Assembly (NCBI GenBank): GCA_963728155.1
Contig: CAVSJF010000007.1
Location: 1-64,000 of the forward strand
From: JACVRW01 sp963728155
GTDB lineage: Bacteria > Actinomycetota > Thermoleophilia > Solirubrobacterales > Thermoleophilaceae
Direction: 5' to 3'
Length of the DNA: 64,000 bases
Under the pieces are notes generated by a model, which saw only the letters and a program-made list of their open reading frames with translations, did no database searches and was not told where the DNA came from. The translations under genes and the position numbers were made by a program. Below are positions 35,047 through 44,023 of the stretch, piece after piece. The number at the start of each line of letters is the position of its first letter. Position 1 is the stretch's first letter.

Positions 35047-36984
35047 GACAGCTCACATCATCGGTGAACGCCCGACGCCTGGGCCAGCTCGGCGTCGACG
35101 CCTGCCTGCTGGCGGGCGCCTATTACCTGGCCTACGTGCTGCGCTTCGACGCGGAGATCCCCAACCGTTACGAGCGGCTGCTCTGGGACACGATCGGCGT
35201 GACGGTGGCCATGAAGCTCGTGATCTTCGCCATGTTCGGCCTCTACTCGAAGCTCTGGCGATTCGTCGACCAGAAGGACTTCGAGTCGATCCTCAAGGCC
35301 GTGGTCGTGTCGACGGTCGGGCTGATCGCGGTGCTGTTTCTCTTCTCCATCGGGCGCGTCGAGCCCCCCGCGAAGCGTGATCGCGCTCGACTTCCTGCTG
35401 TCGCTGGTGTTCGTGAGCGCCGCCCGCTTCTCCGTGCGCGCCCTCGTCGAGCGCCCGGCGCGCGGGCCCTTCCTCGAGCGGGCGGCCAACGAGGTGCTGA
35501 TCGTGGGCGCGGGCAACGGCGGCCAGCAGGTGGCCTTCGAGCTGCGCAGAAACCCCGCCCTGCACAGCGCGGCGCTGGGCTTCGTCGACGACGATCCGCG
35601 CAAGCAGGGAATGCGCGTGGCCGGTCACAAGGTGCTGGGCACCACGAACGACCTTCCGCGTGTGCTGGACGGCGTGAAGCCCGACGAGGTGATCATCGCC
35701 ATCCCCTCCGCGCCCGGGATCGTGCGCCAGAAGGTGGTGACCGCCTGTCGCGAGCGGGCGATACCCGTGCGCACGCTTCCCACCACCTTCGAGCTGCTCT
35801 CGGGCGGAGTCAACCTCATGCGCCAGGTGCGCGAGGTGCGCGTGGAGGACGTGCTCGGCCGGGAGCCGGTGCGGGTGGAGATCGACCGCGTGGGCGCGTA
35901 TCTCTCGGGCCGGGTGGTGCTGGTGACCGGCGCCGGCGGCTCGATCGGCGCCGAGCTGTCCCGGCAGATCGCCCGCGTGTCGCCCAAGCGGCTCGTGCTG
36001 ATCGAGCACTCCGAGAACGCGCTCTTCGAGATACGGCGCGAGCTGGAGGAGGAGCGTCACTTCGGGCGCGCCGCTGCGGTGCTGGCCGACTGCAAGGACG
36101 CCACGCGGATGCGCGAGATCTTCGCCGAGCACCGGCCCTCGGTCGTGTTCCACGCGGCCGCCTACAAGCACGTGCCGCTGATGGAGGAGAACCCGGTGGA
36201 GGCGGTGCGCAACAACGCGGTGGCCACGCGGATCGTCGCCGCGGCAGCCGGTGAGGCCGACGTCGAGCGCTTCGTGCTCGTGTCGACCGACAAGGCGGTC
36301 AGCCCGGCCACCGTGATGGGAGCCTCCAAGGCTCTGGCCGAGTGGGCCGTCGAGGCGGCTCAGAATCGCTGGCGGGACACCCATTACGCCTCGGTGCGCT
36401 TCGGCAATGTGCTCGGATCCTCGGGCTCGGTGGTGCCGATCTTCCGCCGTCAGATCGCCCAGGGCGGCCCGGTCACGCTCACCGATCCCAAGATGACCCG
36501 CTACTTCATGACGATCCCCGAGGCCGTGCAGCTGATCATCCGCTCCGGTGAGCTGGCCACGCGCGGCGAGGTGTTCGTGCTCGAGATGGGCGACCCGGTG
36601 AAGATCGCCGAGCTGGCCGCGAACATGATCCGGCTCGCCGGCCTCGAGCCCGACGTGGATATCGCCATCGAGACGATCGGCCGCCGGCCGGGAGAGAAGA
36701 TCCACGAGGAGCTCTTCAACCCCGGCGAGCGCCCGCAGCCGACGCCCGCCGAGAAGATCGTGTGCGCCGTGCAGCCGCCGCTCGAGCCGCAGTGGGTGGA
36801 GCGCGCGTTCGCCCGCATCGAGGAGCTCGTGTACTCGGGTGACGCCGCCGCCCTGGCCGGAGCGGTGGCCGAGTTGTCGACCGAGCGGGCCCTCGTGGCA
36901 ATTGGGGATCGCTCCGGTCCGGGCCAGCCCGGCCCCTCGCCCACGGCCGGGGATCGCTCCGGTCCGGCCGGGCGCCCGGCTTAG
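35043..36984 (+). CDS. CapD/PglF-like NDP-sugar 4,6-dehydratase, membrane-bound
   Basis: About 647 residues. Four N-terminal membrane helices (ACLLAGAYYLAYVLRF, AMKLVIFAMFGLYSKLW and others). First Rossmann fold VLIVGAGNGGQQVAFELRRN, then the SDR dehydratase fold with VLVTGAGGSIGAELSRQI, FHAAAYKHVPLMEENPVEAV, VLVSTDKAVSPATVMGASKA and RFGNVLGSSGSVVPIF. Catalysis makes 4-keto-6-deoxy sugar nucleotides, the substrate type for the aminotransferase two genes upstream. One inserted base at 35370-35373 (GCG/GCA). The C-terminal tail holds a GDRSGP repeat. Confidence 0.9.
36904..36967 (+). repeat. 19-bp direct repeat in the tail of the dehydratase gene
   Basis: GGGGATCGCTCCGGTCCGG occurs at 36904-36922 and 36949-36967, 45 bases apart and in frame. 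It encodes GDRSGP twice in the last 20 residues. Looks like a recent tandem duplication of a tail segment. Confidence 0.7.
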
Positions 36985-37012
36985 CTCCGCCGGGCGTTCT
37001 ACAGTTCGGACC

Positions 37013-38366
37013 TTGCCCGAGATCGTCCAGGAAATCGGCGCCTACGCCGGGCTGGCCTCCGTCGTTGGATTGGCGGTGCTGTCGGCTCTCTACTTCTCCC
37101 AGGCCAGGGACGTCAAGCGCCTGCGCGAGTGGGCGGGACGCGCTCCCGAGCGGTCGGAGGGCCCGGCGCCGGCGGTACCCGGCCGCGTGGCATCGCCGGT
37201 CGCGCCCGCCCCGGCCCAGCCGCGCCCGAGTGCTCCCGCGGTGCCCGGAGGCTCCGGCCCCCGCCGTCCCGGCCGGCGCCGGGGCCCGCCCGGCGACCGC
37301 TGCCGCTGCTTCAGCGCCCCGCACCCCTCCTCCCACGCCCGCCACGGCGGCCGCCCAGCCGGCTCCGGCGGCAGCCGGGGCCGACTCCAAGGCGCCGGGA
37401 GCGGTTGCCGGGCCCGCCGCCGCGACCGCTGCCACCACGGTGGCGCCCGCCAAGCCTGACGCAGCCAAGCCCGACGCCGAGCCGCAGGCTGCGCCGGTAA
37501 CCGACTCCGACGCGGTCACCCCGAGCCCGGCCGCGCCGGCGAGCGGCTCGCCCGCGCAGAAGGTCGCCGCCGGGAAGCCCCCGGCCGCCGAAACCCCTGC
37601 CGCCAAGACCCCGGCTCCGTACGCCGCGGCAACAGCGCCGTCAGCCCTCCCGCCGGCGCCAACGCGGGCGCGAAGCGAAACGGCCGCCGCCGCGGCGCCC
37701 CCGGTACCTCCGTCCGCGCGCACCGCGGCGCCGACTCGGAAGGTCCCCCCGCGTCCGGACCGCTCCGCCCGTGCGCAGCGGCGGCCCCGACGCGGCCCGC
37801 GCAGCCCACGACGGTCATTCCCCCGCCGCCGCGCGAGCCCTGGTACCGCCGCCTGCTGGCCAATCCGCTGTACGCGGTGCTCGCTGTAGCCGGCGTGCTG
37901 ATCCTGGGCGGTGCGGCGGTGTTCGGCGTGAGCCAGCTGGCGGGAGGCGACGACGAGGCCCCGTCCGGCCAGAGCGCGGCCGGCGGAGACGAGGAAAGCT
38001 CGGCGGGCGAGGAGGAAGGCGAGGCCGCACAGAACAACGACAACGGGCAGGCCAATCAGGAGGCCCGTCAAGCCCAGCAACGTGACCGTCGCCGTGCTCA
38101 ACGGCACGACGGTGGCGGGGCTGGCGGCGACACTCGCCGACCAGGTGACCGCCGCGGGCTTCCGGGCGGGCACCGTGGCCAACTTCCCGCCCAACCAGGA
38201 GCTGGCCGAGTCCGTGGTCCAGTACGCCAAGGGCCACGAGCGCGAGGCCGCCGCGGTCAGCCGCCGGCTCGGCATCAGCCAGCGCGAGGCCGCGAGCGCG
38301 AACAGCCGCGAGCTGGCGGGCGACGCGACGGTGATCGTGATCGTCGGCGGCGACAAGGCTCCGTAG
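37013..38366 (+). CDS. Membrane protein with C-terminal LytR_C domain
   Basis: About 450 residues from TTG at 37013. An N-terminal helix (GLASVVGLAVLSALYF) is followed by KRLREWAGR and a very long Ala/Pro/Lys linker. A second helix (LYAVLAVAGVLILGGAAVFG), an acidic Gln/Asn-rich spacer and a LytR_C domain come next (NVTVAVLNGTTVAGLAATLA, FRAGTVANFP, VVQYAKGHEREAAAVSRRLG, DATVIVIVGGDKAP). LytR_C occurs at the end of LCP wall-glycopolymer ligases and in stand-alone envelope proteins like this. Several indels lie between 37290 and 38075. Confidence 0.78.
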
Positions 38367-38450
38367 CCGGCGCTGCGCGAGTCGCCGGGCGGCGATGCCG
38401 GCCTTTGAACGACAGCAATGAAGGGTGTCCAGGGCGGGAGCGTTGGTGCT

Positions 38451-38488
38451 TTTTCGACTTCACCCCCTATACGGGGGCAAGTCGGAAA
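38451..38488. promoter_or_regulatory. Imperfect 38-base inverted repeat with C-tract/TATA/G-tract centre
   Basis: Arms TTTTCGACTT (38451-38460) and AAGTCGGAAA (about 38479-38488) flank ACCCCCTATACGGGGG. The core resembles CsoR/RcnR-type operators (C4-5, TATA-like centre, G4-5). No csoR gene or metal transporter lies nearby. It may instead be a terminator for the LytR_C gene or the convergent cyclase gene. The rest of the 38367-38566 gap shows nothing I can assign. Confidence 0.35.
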
Positions 38489-38566
38489 TGCGGGAACTGC
38501 CTTGACCCTCTGGCTGCCGTTAGAACGCCGGTCCCGCCGCGCGGAGCTCGCACCGCGCCGGGCGCG

Positions 38567-41500
38567 CTACCCAGCAGCCGCCAGCGACCGGGCCCGCCGC
38601 GACAGGTGGGCCACGCCCAGGCCCTCGATCTCCTGCGCCGCCTCCTCGAGGCGCTCGCGGCCCGGCTCGGGGTCCACCTTGACCAGGCAGCTGGCCGGCC
38701 AGCAGCCGGGAGCGTGCGGCCTCCAGCGGCCGCAGGAGCGCCGTCCAGGCCTCGGCGGCCTGGTCGAGCAGCTCAACCCCGTGGCGCACGTCCGCAGCGG
38801 ACATGCCCTGAGCCTCGAGCGCGGCCGCGCGGCCGAGCGGATACTCATGGCGCTCGGCCAGCTCGGCGGCTTCGCTCGCCGCCTCGGCGGCCGGCTACGC
38901 GGCGCTGGGAAAGGGAGAGCAGCACGGAGCGTGAGGCGGTGGCCTGGATCGACTGGGCCAGCAGGCCCGCGCGCTCGCACACGTCCAGGGCGCGATCGAG
39001 CGCGACGGTGGCGCCCACGAGGTCGCCCGAGTCGCGCAGCGCGGTGGCCAGCCCGAACAGGGCCTGGAAGGCGATCTCGGACCAGCCCACCTGCTCGGCC
39101 AGCTCGTGGGCGCGGTGGAAGAGCACGCTGGCCTCGCCCAGCTCGCCGTCGCGCCAGCGCAGCAGGCCGCGCAGGGCGAAGGGCACGCTCAGCTTGCCCA
39201 CCAGCCCCTCCCGCTCGGCCAGCTCGGCACTGGCCTCGGTCGAGCGCTCCACGGCCTCCCAGTCCGCGCAGTACACGGCGAGCTGAGCCACCGAGGCGTG
39301 CAACTCGACCTGGGCGGGCAGGAGGCCCATCCTCTGCGCGAGCCCCAGCGCCTCCTCGTACGCCGCCCGGGCGCCCCGCACGTCGGCCTCGGCCACCTCG
39401 AGCTGCCGCCCGAGGGCCGACAGCGCCACGATCGTCTCGCCCGGGTCGGAGCATCCGCGCGCCAGCTCGACCGCTCGCTCGAGGTTCTCGCGCGCCTTCG
39501 CCGTGTCGCCCATGCGCCCGAACACGCGCCCGAAGATCCCGTGGGCGCGGCTCGCCGCGCGGGTCTCGCCCAGGCGCTCGGCCAGCCGCAGCGACTTCTC
39601 GGAGGCGTAGATGGCGAGCATGTTGTCGCCGGTCTGCAGGTAGAGCACCGCGGCCTCCTCGTAGAGGCGAACCAGCTCGGTGCGCGGGGGGCCGTCCTTG
39701 AGCAGGTTGATGCCCTTCTGGTAGTGCTCGGTGGCCGCCTTGCGATCGCCCGCGAGGGTGAGGGCGGAGCCGATCCGGCGGTGGAGGTCGGCCACCGCCT
39801 CGAGCTGCCTCCTCGCCGCGGTACCAGTCGAGGCACTCGAGCCATACGGCGATCGCCTCGTCCACCCGCCCCAGGCGCAGCGAGACGTCGCCCAGCTTCT
39901 CGCCTATGCGCGCGTTCAGCGCCGGGTCGCCGCCCACGCAGACCTCGCGGGCGTGCCGGTAGTGCGAGGCGGCCTCGCGATTGGAGTAGAGGTGCGCCGC
40001 GGCGTCGCCCGCCTCCTCCAGAGACCGCACGGCGCGATCGCGGATCGGGGACAGCTCGGCCATGGGCAGGCCTCCCTCGCGGCCCAGCGCCGCCGCGCGG
40101 CCGTAGTGCTCGGCGAGCAGGGCCACCACCTCGTCGCCGCGGTCGCCGGCCCGCTCCTCGAGAAAGGCGCCGACCTCGTAGTGCTTGCGCGAGCGCACCG
40201 CCTTGGGCAGCATCCCGTAGGCCACGTCGCGCACCAGCACGTGCTTGAAAGCGAGCTCGCGCTCCCCCGCGCGACCCGCTTCGCCCTCGGGCGCGAGGAT
40301 GTGCTTCGGCCTGCAGGGACAGAAGGGTACGGTCGAGATCCTGGCCCTCGGCCTGCGCCAGCGGCGCCAGCGAGCCCTTCCAGAACGTCCTCCCCACCAC
40401 GGCCGCCTGCTGCACCAGCCGCCGCTCGAAGGGCTCCAGCGCGTCGAGGCGGGCGGCGAGGACCCCCTGGACGGTGTCGGGCAGCTCGGCCGCGTGCGCA
40501 GGGCCCTCCTCGGCGATCCGGCACGCCATCTCCTCGGCGAAAAGGGGGTTCCCGCCCGAGCGCTCCACCACGGCGGGCGGCACGGTCTCGCCCTCGGGCA
40601 GCAGCGTCGCCACGAGCTGCTGGCGTCTCGGCCGCGTTGAGCGGCTCGAGCACGAGTTGCTTGGCCTTGCTGTGGCCCGCGGCCCCAGTCGGGGCGCCGG
40701 TCGAGCAGCTCGTCGCGGGCGAGGCAGACCAGCAGCAGCGGGGCGCGCACCCACTGGGCGAGGTGCTCGATCGCCTCGAGCATGCCGTCGTCGGCCCAGT
40801 GGATGTCCTCGAAGGCGAACACGAGCGGCTCGCGGCACGCCCAAGCCTCGATGCCGAAGCGCAGGGCCGCGAAGAAGCGCTCGCGCAGGCGAGCCGGGTC
40901 CTCCCCCACGGGCACCAGCTCCGCGGGAACCTCGAGCCCGATCAGCCGGCCCAGCAGGGCGGTGGCGCGCACGCCCTCCTCGCTGAGGCCGCCGTGGTCG
41001 TGAGCGCCGTGGTCGCCCATGACGTCGCGGGTGTGAGCCAGCAGCTTGCCCCACGCCTGCTCCGCGGTGTCGGTGTCGACGATCTCGCAGCCGGCACGAA
41101 TCACCTCGCCGAGAGCCCAGAAGACGATTCCGCTGCCGTAGGGCAGGCAGCGCCCGGTGTAGAACGCCGGAGCGTCGGAGCGAGCGGCGAGACGGCTCTC
41201 CAGCTCGCGCAGGACGCGGGACTTGCCCAGTCCGGCCTCGCCGACCAGGGTGACGAGGTGCGGCACGCCCTCGGCCTTCACGCGATCGAAGCTCGCCTCC
41301 AGCTCCGCCAGCTCCTCCTCGCGGCCCACCAGCTCGGACTCCCGCGACGTGGGGACCCGGCCCACGGGGACATCGGCGGTCACGCAACGGGCCTCCCAGG
41401 CGGGCACGGGCTCGGCCTTGCCCTTGAGGGTGAGTGGGAGCAGGCGCTCGTAGTCCACCGCACCGCTGGTGGCCCGCATCGTGCGCTCGCCGACCGTCAC

Positions 41501-42103
41501 GCTGTCGGGACGCGCCGCGCTCTGCAGGCGGGCCGCCACGTTCACGGTGTCGCCGACCACGGTGTAGGCCTCGCCCACGGCCCCGGCGAGCACCTCACCC
41601 GTGTTCACGCCCACCCGCAGGTTGAAGTGCACCCCTTCGGGAAGGTTCTCGTTGACCTCGTCCATGGCCTCCTGCATGGCCAGGCCGGCCCGGACCGCGC
41701 GCTCCGCATCGTCCTCGTGCGCCACCGGCGCGCCGAAGATGGCCATCACGTTGTCGCCGATGTACTTGTCCACGGTGCCGCCGTGGCGCTCGACCTCGCG
41801 GCCGAGGCGCATCAGCGCACCGTTCACCAGGGCCTTCACCGCCTCGGGATCCATGCGCTCCGCCACCGCCGTGTAGCCCGACAGATCGGCGAATACGACC
41901 GTGACCTGGCGCCGCTCCTCGGGGAGTCGCTCGCGCGAGCGGGGCGCTCCGCCGAGGAGCTCGCGCCCGCAGTTCATGCAGAAGTGGGCCTCGGTCGGCG
42001 CGATTGTGCCGCAGCTCTCGCAGCGGCGCTCGAGCTTGGCTCCGCAGCCCATGCAAAAACGGGCGCCCGCCGGATTCTCCGTGCCGCAGGCCGCGCAGGT
42101 CAC
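38567..42103 (-). CDS. Class III nucleotide cyclase with zinc ribbons, AAA-type NTPase and TPR region
   Basis: About 1180 residues. Two N-terminal zinc ribbons (CAACGTENPAGARFCMGCGA, CESCGTIAPTEAHFCMNCGR). Then a class III cyclase domain with metal Asp in FADLSGYTAVAERMD and KYIGDNVMAIFG, and VNVAARLQSAA. A predicted STAND/AAA ATPase follows with Walker A VGEAGLGKSRVLRELE and a DIHWADD-type Walker B. The C-terminal half is helical TPR-like (NARIGEKLGDVSLRLGRVDE, ALGRQLEVAEADVRGARAAY). It has no membrane helix. GTG at 42101-42103. Indels near 38905, 39812, 40310, 40630 and 40682. Product (cAMP or cGMP) not proven. Confidence 0.88.
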   Translation of the reverse strand: MTCAACGTENPAGARFCMGCGAKLERRCESCGTIAPTEAHFCMNCGRELLGGAPRSRERLPEERRQVTVVFADLSGYTAVAERMDPEAVKALVNGALMRLGREVERHGGTVDKYIGDNVMAIFGAPVAHEDDAERAVRAGLAMQEAMDEVNENLPEGVHFNLRVGVNTGEVLAGAVGEAYTVVGDTVNVAARLQSAARPDSVTVGERTMRATSGAVDYERLLPLTLKGKAEPVPAWEARCVTADVPVGRVPTSRESELVGREEELAELEASFDRVKAEGVPHLVTLVGEAGLGKSRVLRELESRLAARSDAPAFYTGRCLPYGSGIVFWALGEVIRAGCEIVDTDTAEQAWGKLLAHTRDVMGDHGAHDHGGLSEEGVRATALLGRLIGLEVPAELVPVGEDPARLRERFFAALRFGIEAWACREPLVFAFEDIHWADDGMLEAIEHLAQWVRAPLLLVCLARDELLDRRPDWGRGPQQGQATRARAAQRGRDASSSWRRCCPRARPCRPPWWSARAGTPFSPRRWRAGSPRRALRTRPSCPTPSRGSSPPASTRWSPSSGGWCSRRPWWGGRSGRARWRRWRRPRARISTVPFCPCRPKHILAPEGEAGRAGERELAFKHVLVRDVAYGMLPKAVRSRKHYEVGAFLEERAGDRGDEVVALLAEHYGRAAALGREGGLPMAELSPIRDRAVRSLEEAGDAAAHLYSNREAASHYRHAREVCVGGDPALNARIGEKLGDVSLRLGRVDEAIAVWLECLDWYRGEEAARGGGRPPPPDRLRPHPRGRSQGGHRALPEGHQPAQGRPPAHRAGSPLRGGRGALPADRRQHARHLRLREVAAAGRAPGRDPRGEPRPRDLRARVRAHGRHGEGAREPRASGRAGARMLRPGRDDRGAVGPRAAARGGRGRRAGRPGGVRGGAGARAEDGPPARPGRVARLGGSARRVLRGLGGRGALDRGQCRAGRAGGAGGQAERALRPARPAALARRRAGRGQRALPPRPRAGRAGGLVRDRLPGPVRAGHRAARLGRPRGRHRRARSRPGRVRARGPAGPVDPGHRLTLRAALPFPAPRSRPPRRRAKPPSWPSAMSIRSAARPRSRLRACPLRTCATGLSCSTRPPRPGRRSCGRWRPHAPGCWPASCLVKVDPEPGRERLEEAAQEIEGLGVAHLSRRARSLAAAG

Positions 42104-42137
42104 GACGTGAGACTAGTCAGGCCGCGGGGGTGGCTTA

Positions 42138-42153
42138 TGTGATGACCGTCACA
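42138..42153. promoter_or_regulatory. Perfect CRP/GlxR-type palindrome upstream of the cyclase gene
   Basis: TGTGATGACCGTCACA has both TGTGA and TCACA half-sites with the exact 6-base spacer of CRP sites, flanked by TTA and TTT. It lies 35 bases before the cyclase GTG and just after the formyltransferase stop, so it belongs to the cyclase promoter. Site identity is by consensus only. Confidence 0.72.
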
Positions 42154-42155
42154 TT

Positions 42156-42923
42156 TCACGGGATCTGACCGGCGTCGCGGTACGCCTCGGCCACCTGGAT
42201 CAGCAGAGCCGAGTCGGTAAGCGTGAACGTGCGGCCCTCCACCTCGATCTCGGCGCCGGGGTAGGGCGGATACCAGAAGGCCCGCACCTTGCGCTCGACG
42301 TCGTCCCCCGGGCGCACCTGGCGCAACGCCTCGAACTCCTCGCGGTTCACGTAGCGCCCCTCTGCCTGCGGCTCGCGGGCCAGCTCCTCGCCCGACAACA
42401 CGCGCAGCATCACCCGCTCGAACAGCGCCCCCAGATGCTCCTGGCTGAGCAGGTCGAGCGAGAACGCGGTCTCGCGGTCGAAGTCGATGGGAAAGCGCTC
42501 GACCTCGACGATGTCGCCGGTGTCGAAGGTCCCGTCGACGAAGTGACACGAGACACCCCATTCGCGCAGCCCGGCGAGCACAGCCACGTTGTAGCCGCCC
42601 AGGCCGCGGTAGTCGGGCAGGGGGGCCGGATGGAAGTTGAGGCAGCCGACCCGCCCCAGGGAGATCAGCGGCTCACGGATCAGGCGCCAGAAGAGAAACG
42701 AGACGACCACGTCCACGTCGGCCGGAGGCCGCGCGTACAGCTCGTCCTCGCCCACGAGCGCCAGGCCGTTGCGCTGCGCGGCGAGGTCCACGCGCTGCTC
42801 GGGAGCCGTGTGCGCGTCGGGCTCGGGCGCGACGACCGCGGCCACCTCCGCGCCGCTTGCCACCAGGAACTCGAGCGCTCGGACGGTCGAGCGCTTGTGC
42901 TTGCCCATGAAGACGGCCCTCAC
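42156..42923 (-). CDS. Formyltransferase-family protein (Fmt-like)
   Basis: 255 residues. VRAVFMGKHKRSTVRALEFL at the start, then VVVSFLFWRLI, the catalytic LNFHPAPLPDYRGLGGYNVA (Asn and His) and CHFVDGTFDTGDIV (Asp) of 10-formyl-THF formyltransferases. A short C-terminal beta domain follows (VEGRTFTLTDSALLIQVAEA). Like ArnA/WbtE-type enzymes it may formylate an aminosugar; the neighbouring glycosyltransferase and upstream aminotransferase support that over tRNA formylation. GTG overlaps the GT4 stop. Clean frame. Confidence 0.82.
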   Translation of the reverse strand: MRAVFMGKHKRSTVRALEFLVASGAEVAAVVAPEPDAHTAPEQRVDLAAQRNGLALVGEDELYARPPADVDVVVSFLFWRLIREPLISLGRVGCLNFHPAPLPDYRGLGGYNVAVLAGLREWGVSCHFVDGTFDTGDIVEVERFPIDFDRETAFSLDLLSQEHLGALFERVMLRVLSGEELAREPQAEGRYVNREEFEALRQVRPGDDVERKVRAFWYPPYPGAEIEVEGRTFTLTDSALLIQVAEAYRDAGQIP

Positions 42924-43978
42924 GAGCTCAGCACCTCCCGATAGACCTCCTCCGTGCGCGCGGCCACCGCACTCCAGGAGAGGGGCCCCTGGGCCGCGGC
43001 CCGCGCGCGCTCGGCCAGGCGTTCGCGCTCGGCCGGATCCGCCAGCAGCGCGCCGATCGCAGCGGCCAGGGCAGCCGGGTCGCCGGGCGGCACCAGGCGC
43101 CCCGCGCCGTGCTCTTCGACGATCTCGCGAAAGCCGCCCACGTCGGACAGGACCATGGGCTTGGCGAAGGCCAGGCCGGCGGCCAGCACGCCGGACACGT
43201 CCACGTTTCGGTGCGGGAGCACCAACAGGTCGGCGCGGCGAAAGAAGGCGGGCAGCTCGGCGTCGCTGATGTAGCGGGACACGAGGCGGGTGTTGGGCGA
43301 GGCCTCGAGCTCCACCCCGAGCGGGCGGCCCACGATCCACAGCTCGGCGCCCTCGACCGACCGGAAGGCGTCGACCAGCACGTCCACGCCCTTATATGGC
43401 CGCACCACGCCGAAGCAGAGCACCACCGGACCCTCCACCCGGGCCAGCTCGGCGGGCAGCGGACGCTCGTCCGGGAGCCGGGTGAGGTGCTCGAACGCGC
43501 CGTGGGGGATCACGTGCACGCGGGGACCGCCGCCCAGCAGCTCGGCGCCGTGGCGGGTATGAACGATGATCGCGTCCATCGCGTCGAGCAGGCGCCGCGC
43601 CGAGCGCTCGCGGCGGATCACGTTGTGCAGGGTCAGCACCTGGGGGCGACCGCGGGGCAGCAGCCGGGCGCTGAGCGCCTCGAGCCAGATCCACTGCCAG
43701 TGGCTGAGCGCGGCCGGCCTGCGCGCCACGCGCATCATGCCCGGCAGATGGCCCGCTCCTTTGAGCACCCGCCTCAGGCGCGGCCGGCTCCGCCCGAGCC
43801 GGGTGGCCAGCCGGTAGAAGGACTCGGTCACCGCGTAGCCGTCGGGCGCCGGGGCCGGGCCGTGAACGAAGCGTGAGGTGAGCAGGTCCACATCGAGGCC
43901 ACGGCGAGCGAGCGCCGCGGCGAGCGCGTGGTCGTAGGGCAGCACGTCGGCCGAGGGGTCTATCAGCTGTACCCGCAC
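42920..43978 (-). CDS. Glycosyltransferase family 4
   Basis: 352 residues, GT-B fold. N-terminal VRVQLIDPSADVLPYDHALA, AARRG-like helix, VLTLHNVIRRERSAR, AIIVHTRHGAELL, VIPHGAFEHLT, and the donor domain VVLCFGVVRPYKGVDVLVDAF, LVSRYISDAELPAFFRRADL, GVLAAGLAFAKPMVLSDVGG. GTG at 43976-43978. Overlaps the formyltransferase start (GTGA). Probably acts in surface glycan assembly; sugar unknown. Confidence 0.88.
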   Translation of the reverse strand: MRVQLIDPSADVLPYDHALAAALARRGLDVDLLTSRFVHGPAPAPDGYAVTESFYRLATRLGRSRPRLRRVLKGAGHLPGMMRVARRPAALSHWQWIWLEALSARLLPRGRPQVLTLHNVIRRERSARRLLDAMDAIIVHTRHGAELLGGGPRVHVIPHGAFEHLTRLPDERPLPAELARVEGPVVLCFGVVRPYKGVDVLVDAFRSVEGAELWIVGRPLGVELEASPNTRLVSRYISDAELPAFFRRADLLVLPHRNVDVSGVLAAGLAFAKPMVLSDVGGFREIVEEHGAGRLVPPGDPAALAAAIGALLADPAERERLAERARAAAQGPLSWSAVAARTEEVYREVLSS

Positions 43979-44023
43979 GCGGCCATTCTCGCGGCCGCCG
44001 CACACACTAGCTTTCCCGCTGCC

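Noticed and set aside
37013..38366. Calling the protein a full LCP (LytR-CpsA-Psr) ligase
   Set aside because: Only the LytR_C domain is present. The catalytic LCP domain with its Arg/Asp motifs is absent.
42156..42923. Annotating the formyltransferase as methionyl-tRNA formyltransferase
   Set aside because: It is shorter than Fmt, its C-terminal domain differs and it is coupled to a glycosyltransferase, so a sugar formyltransferase is at least as likely.
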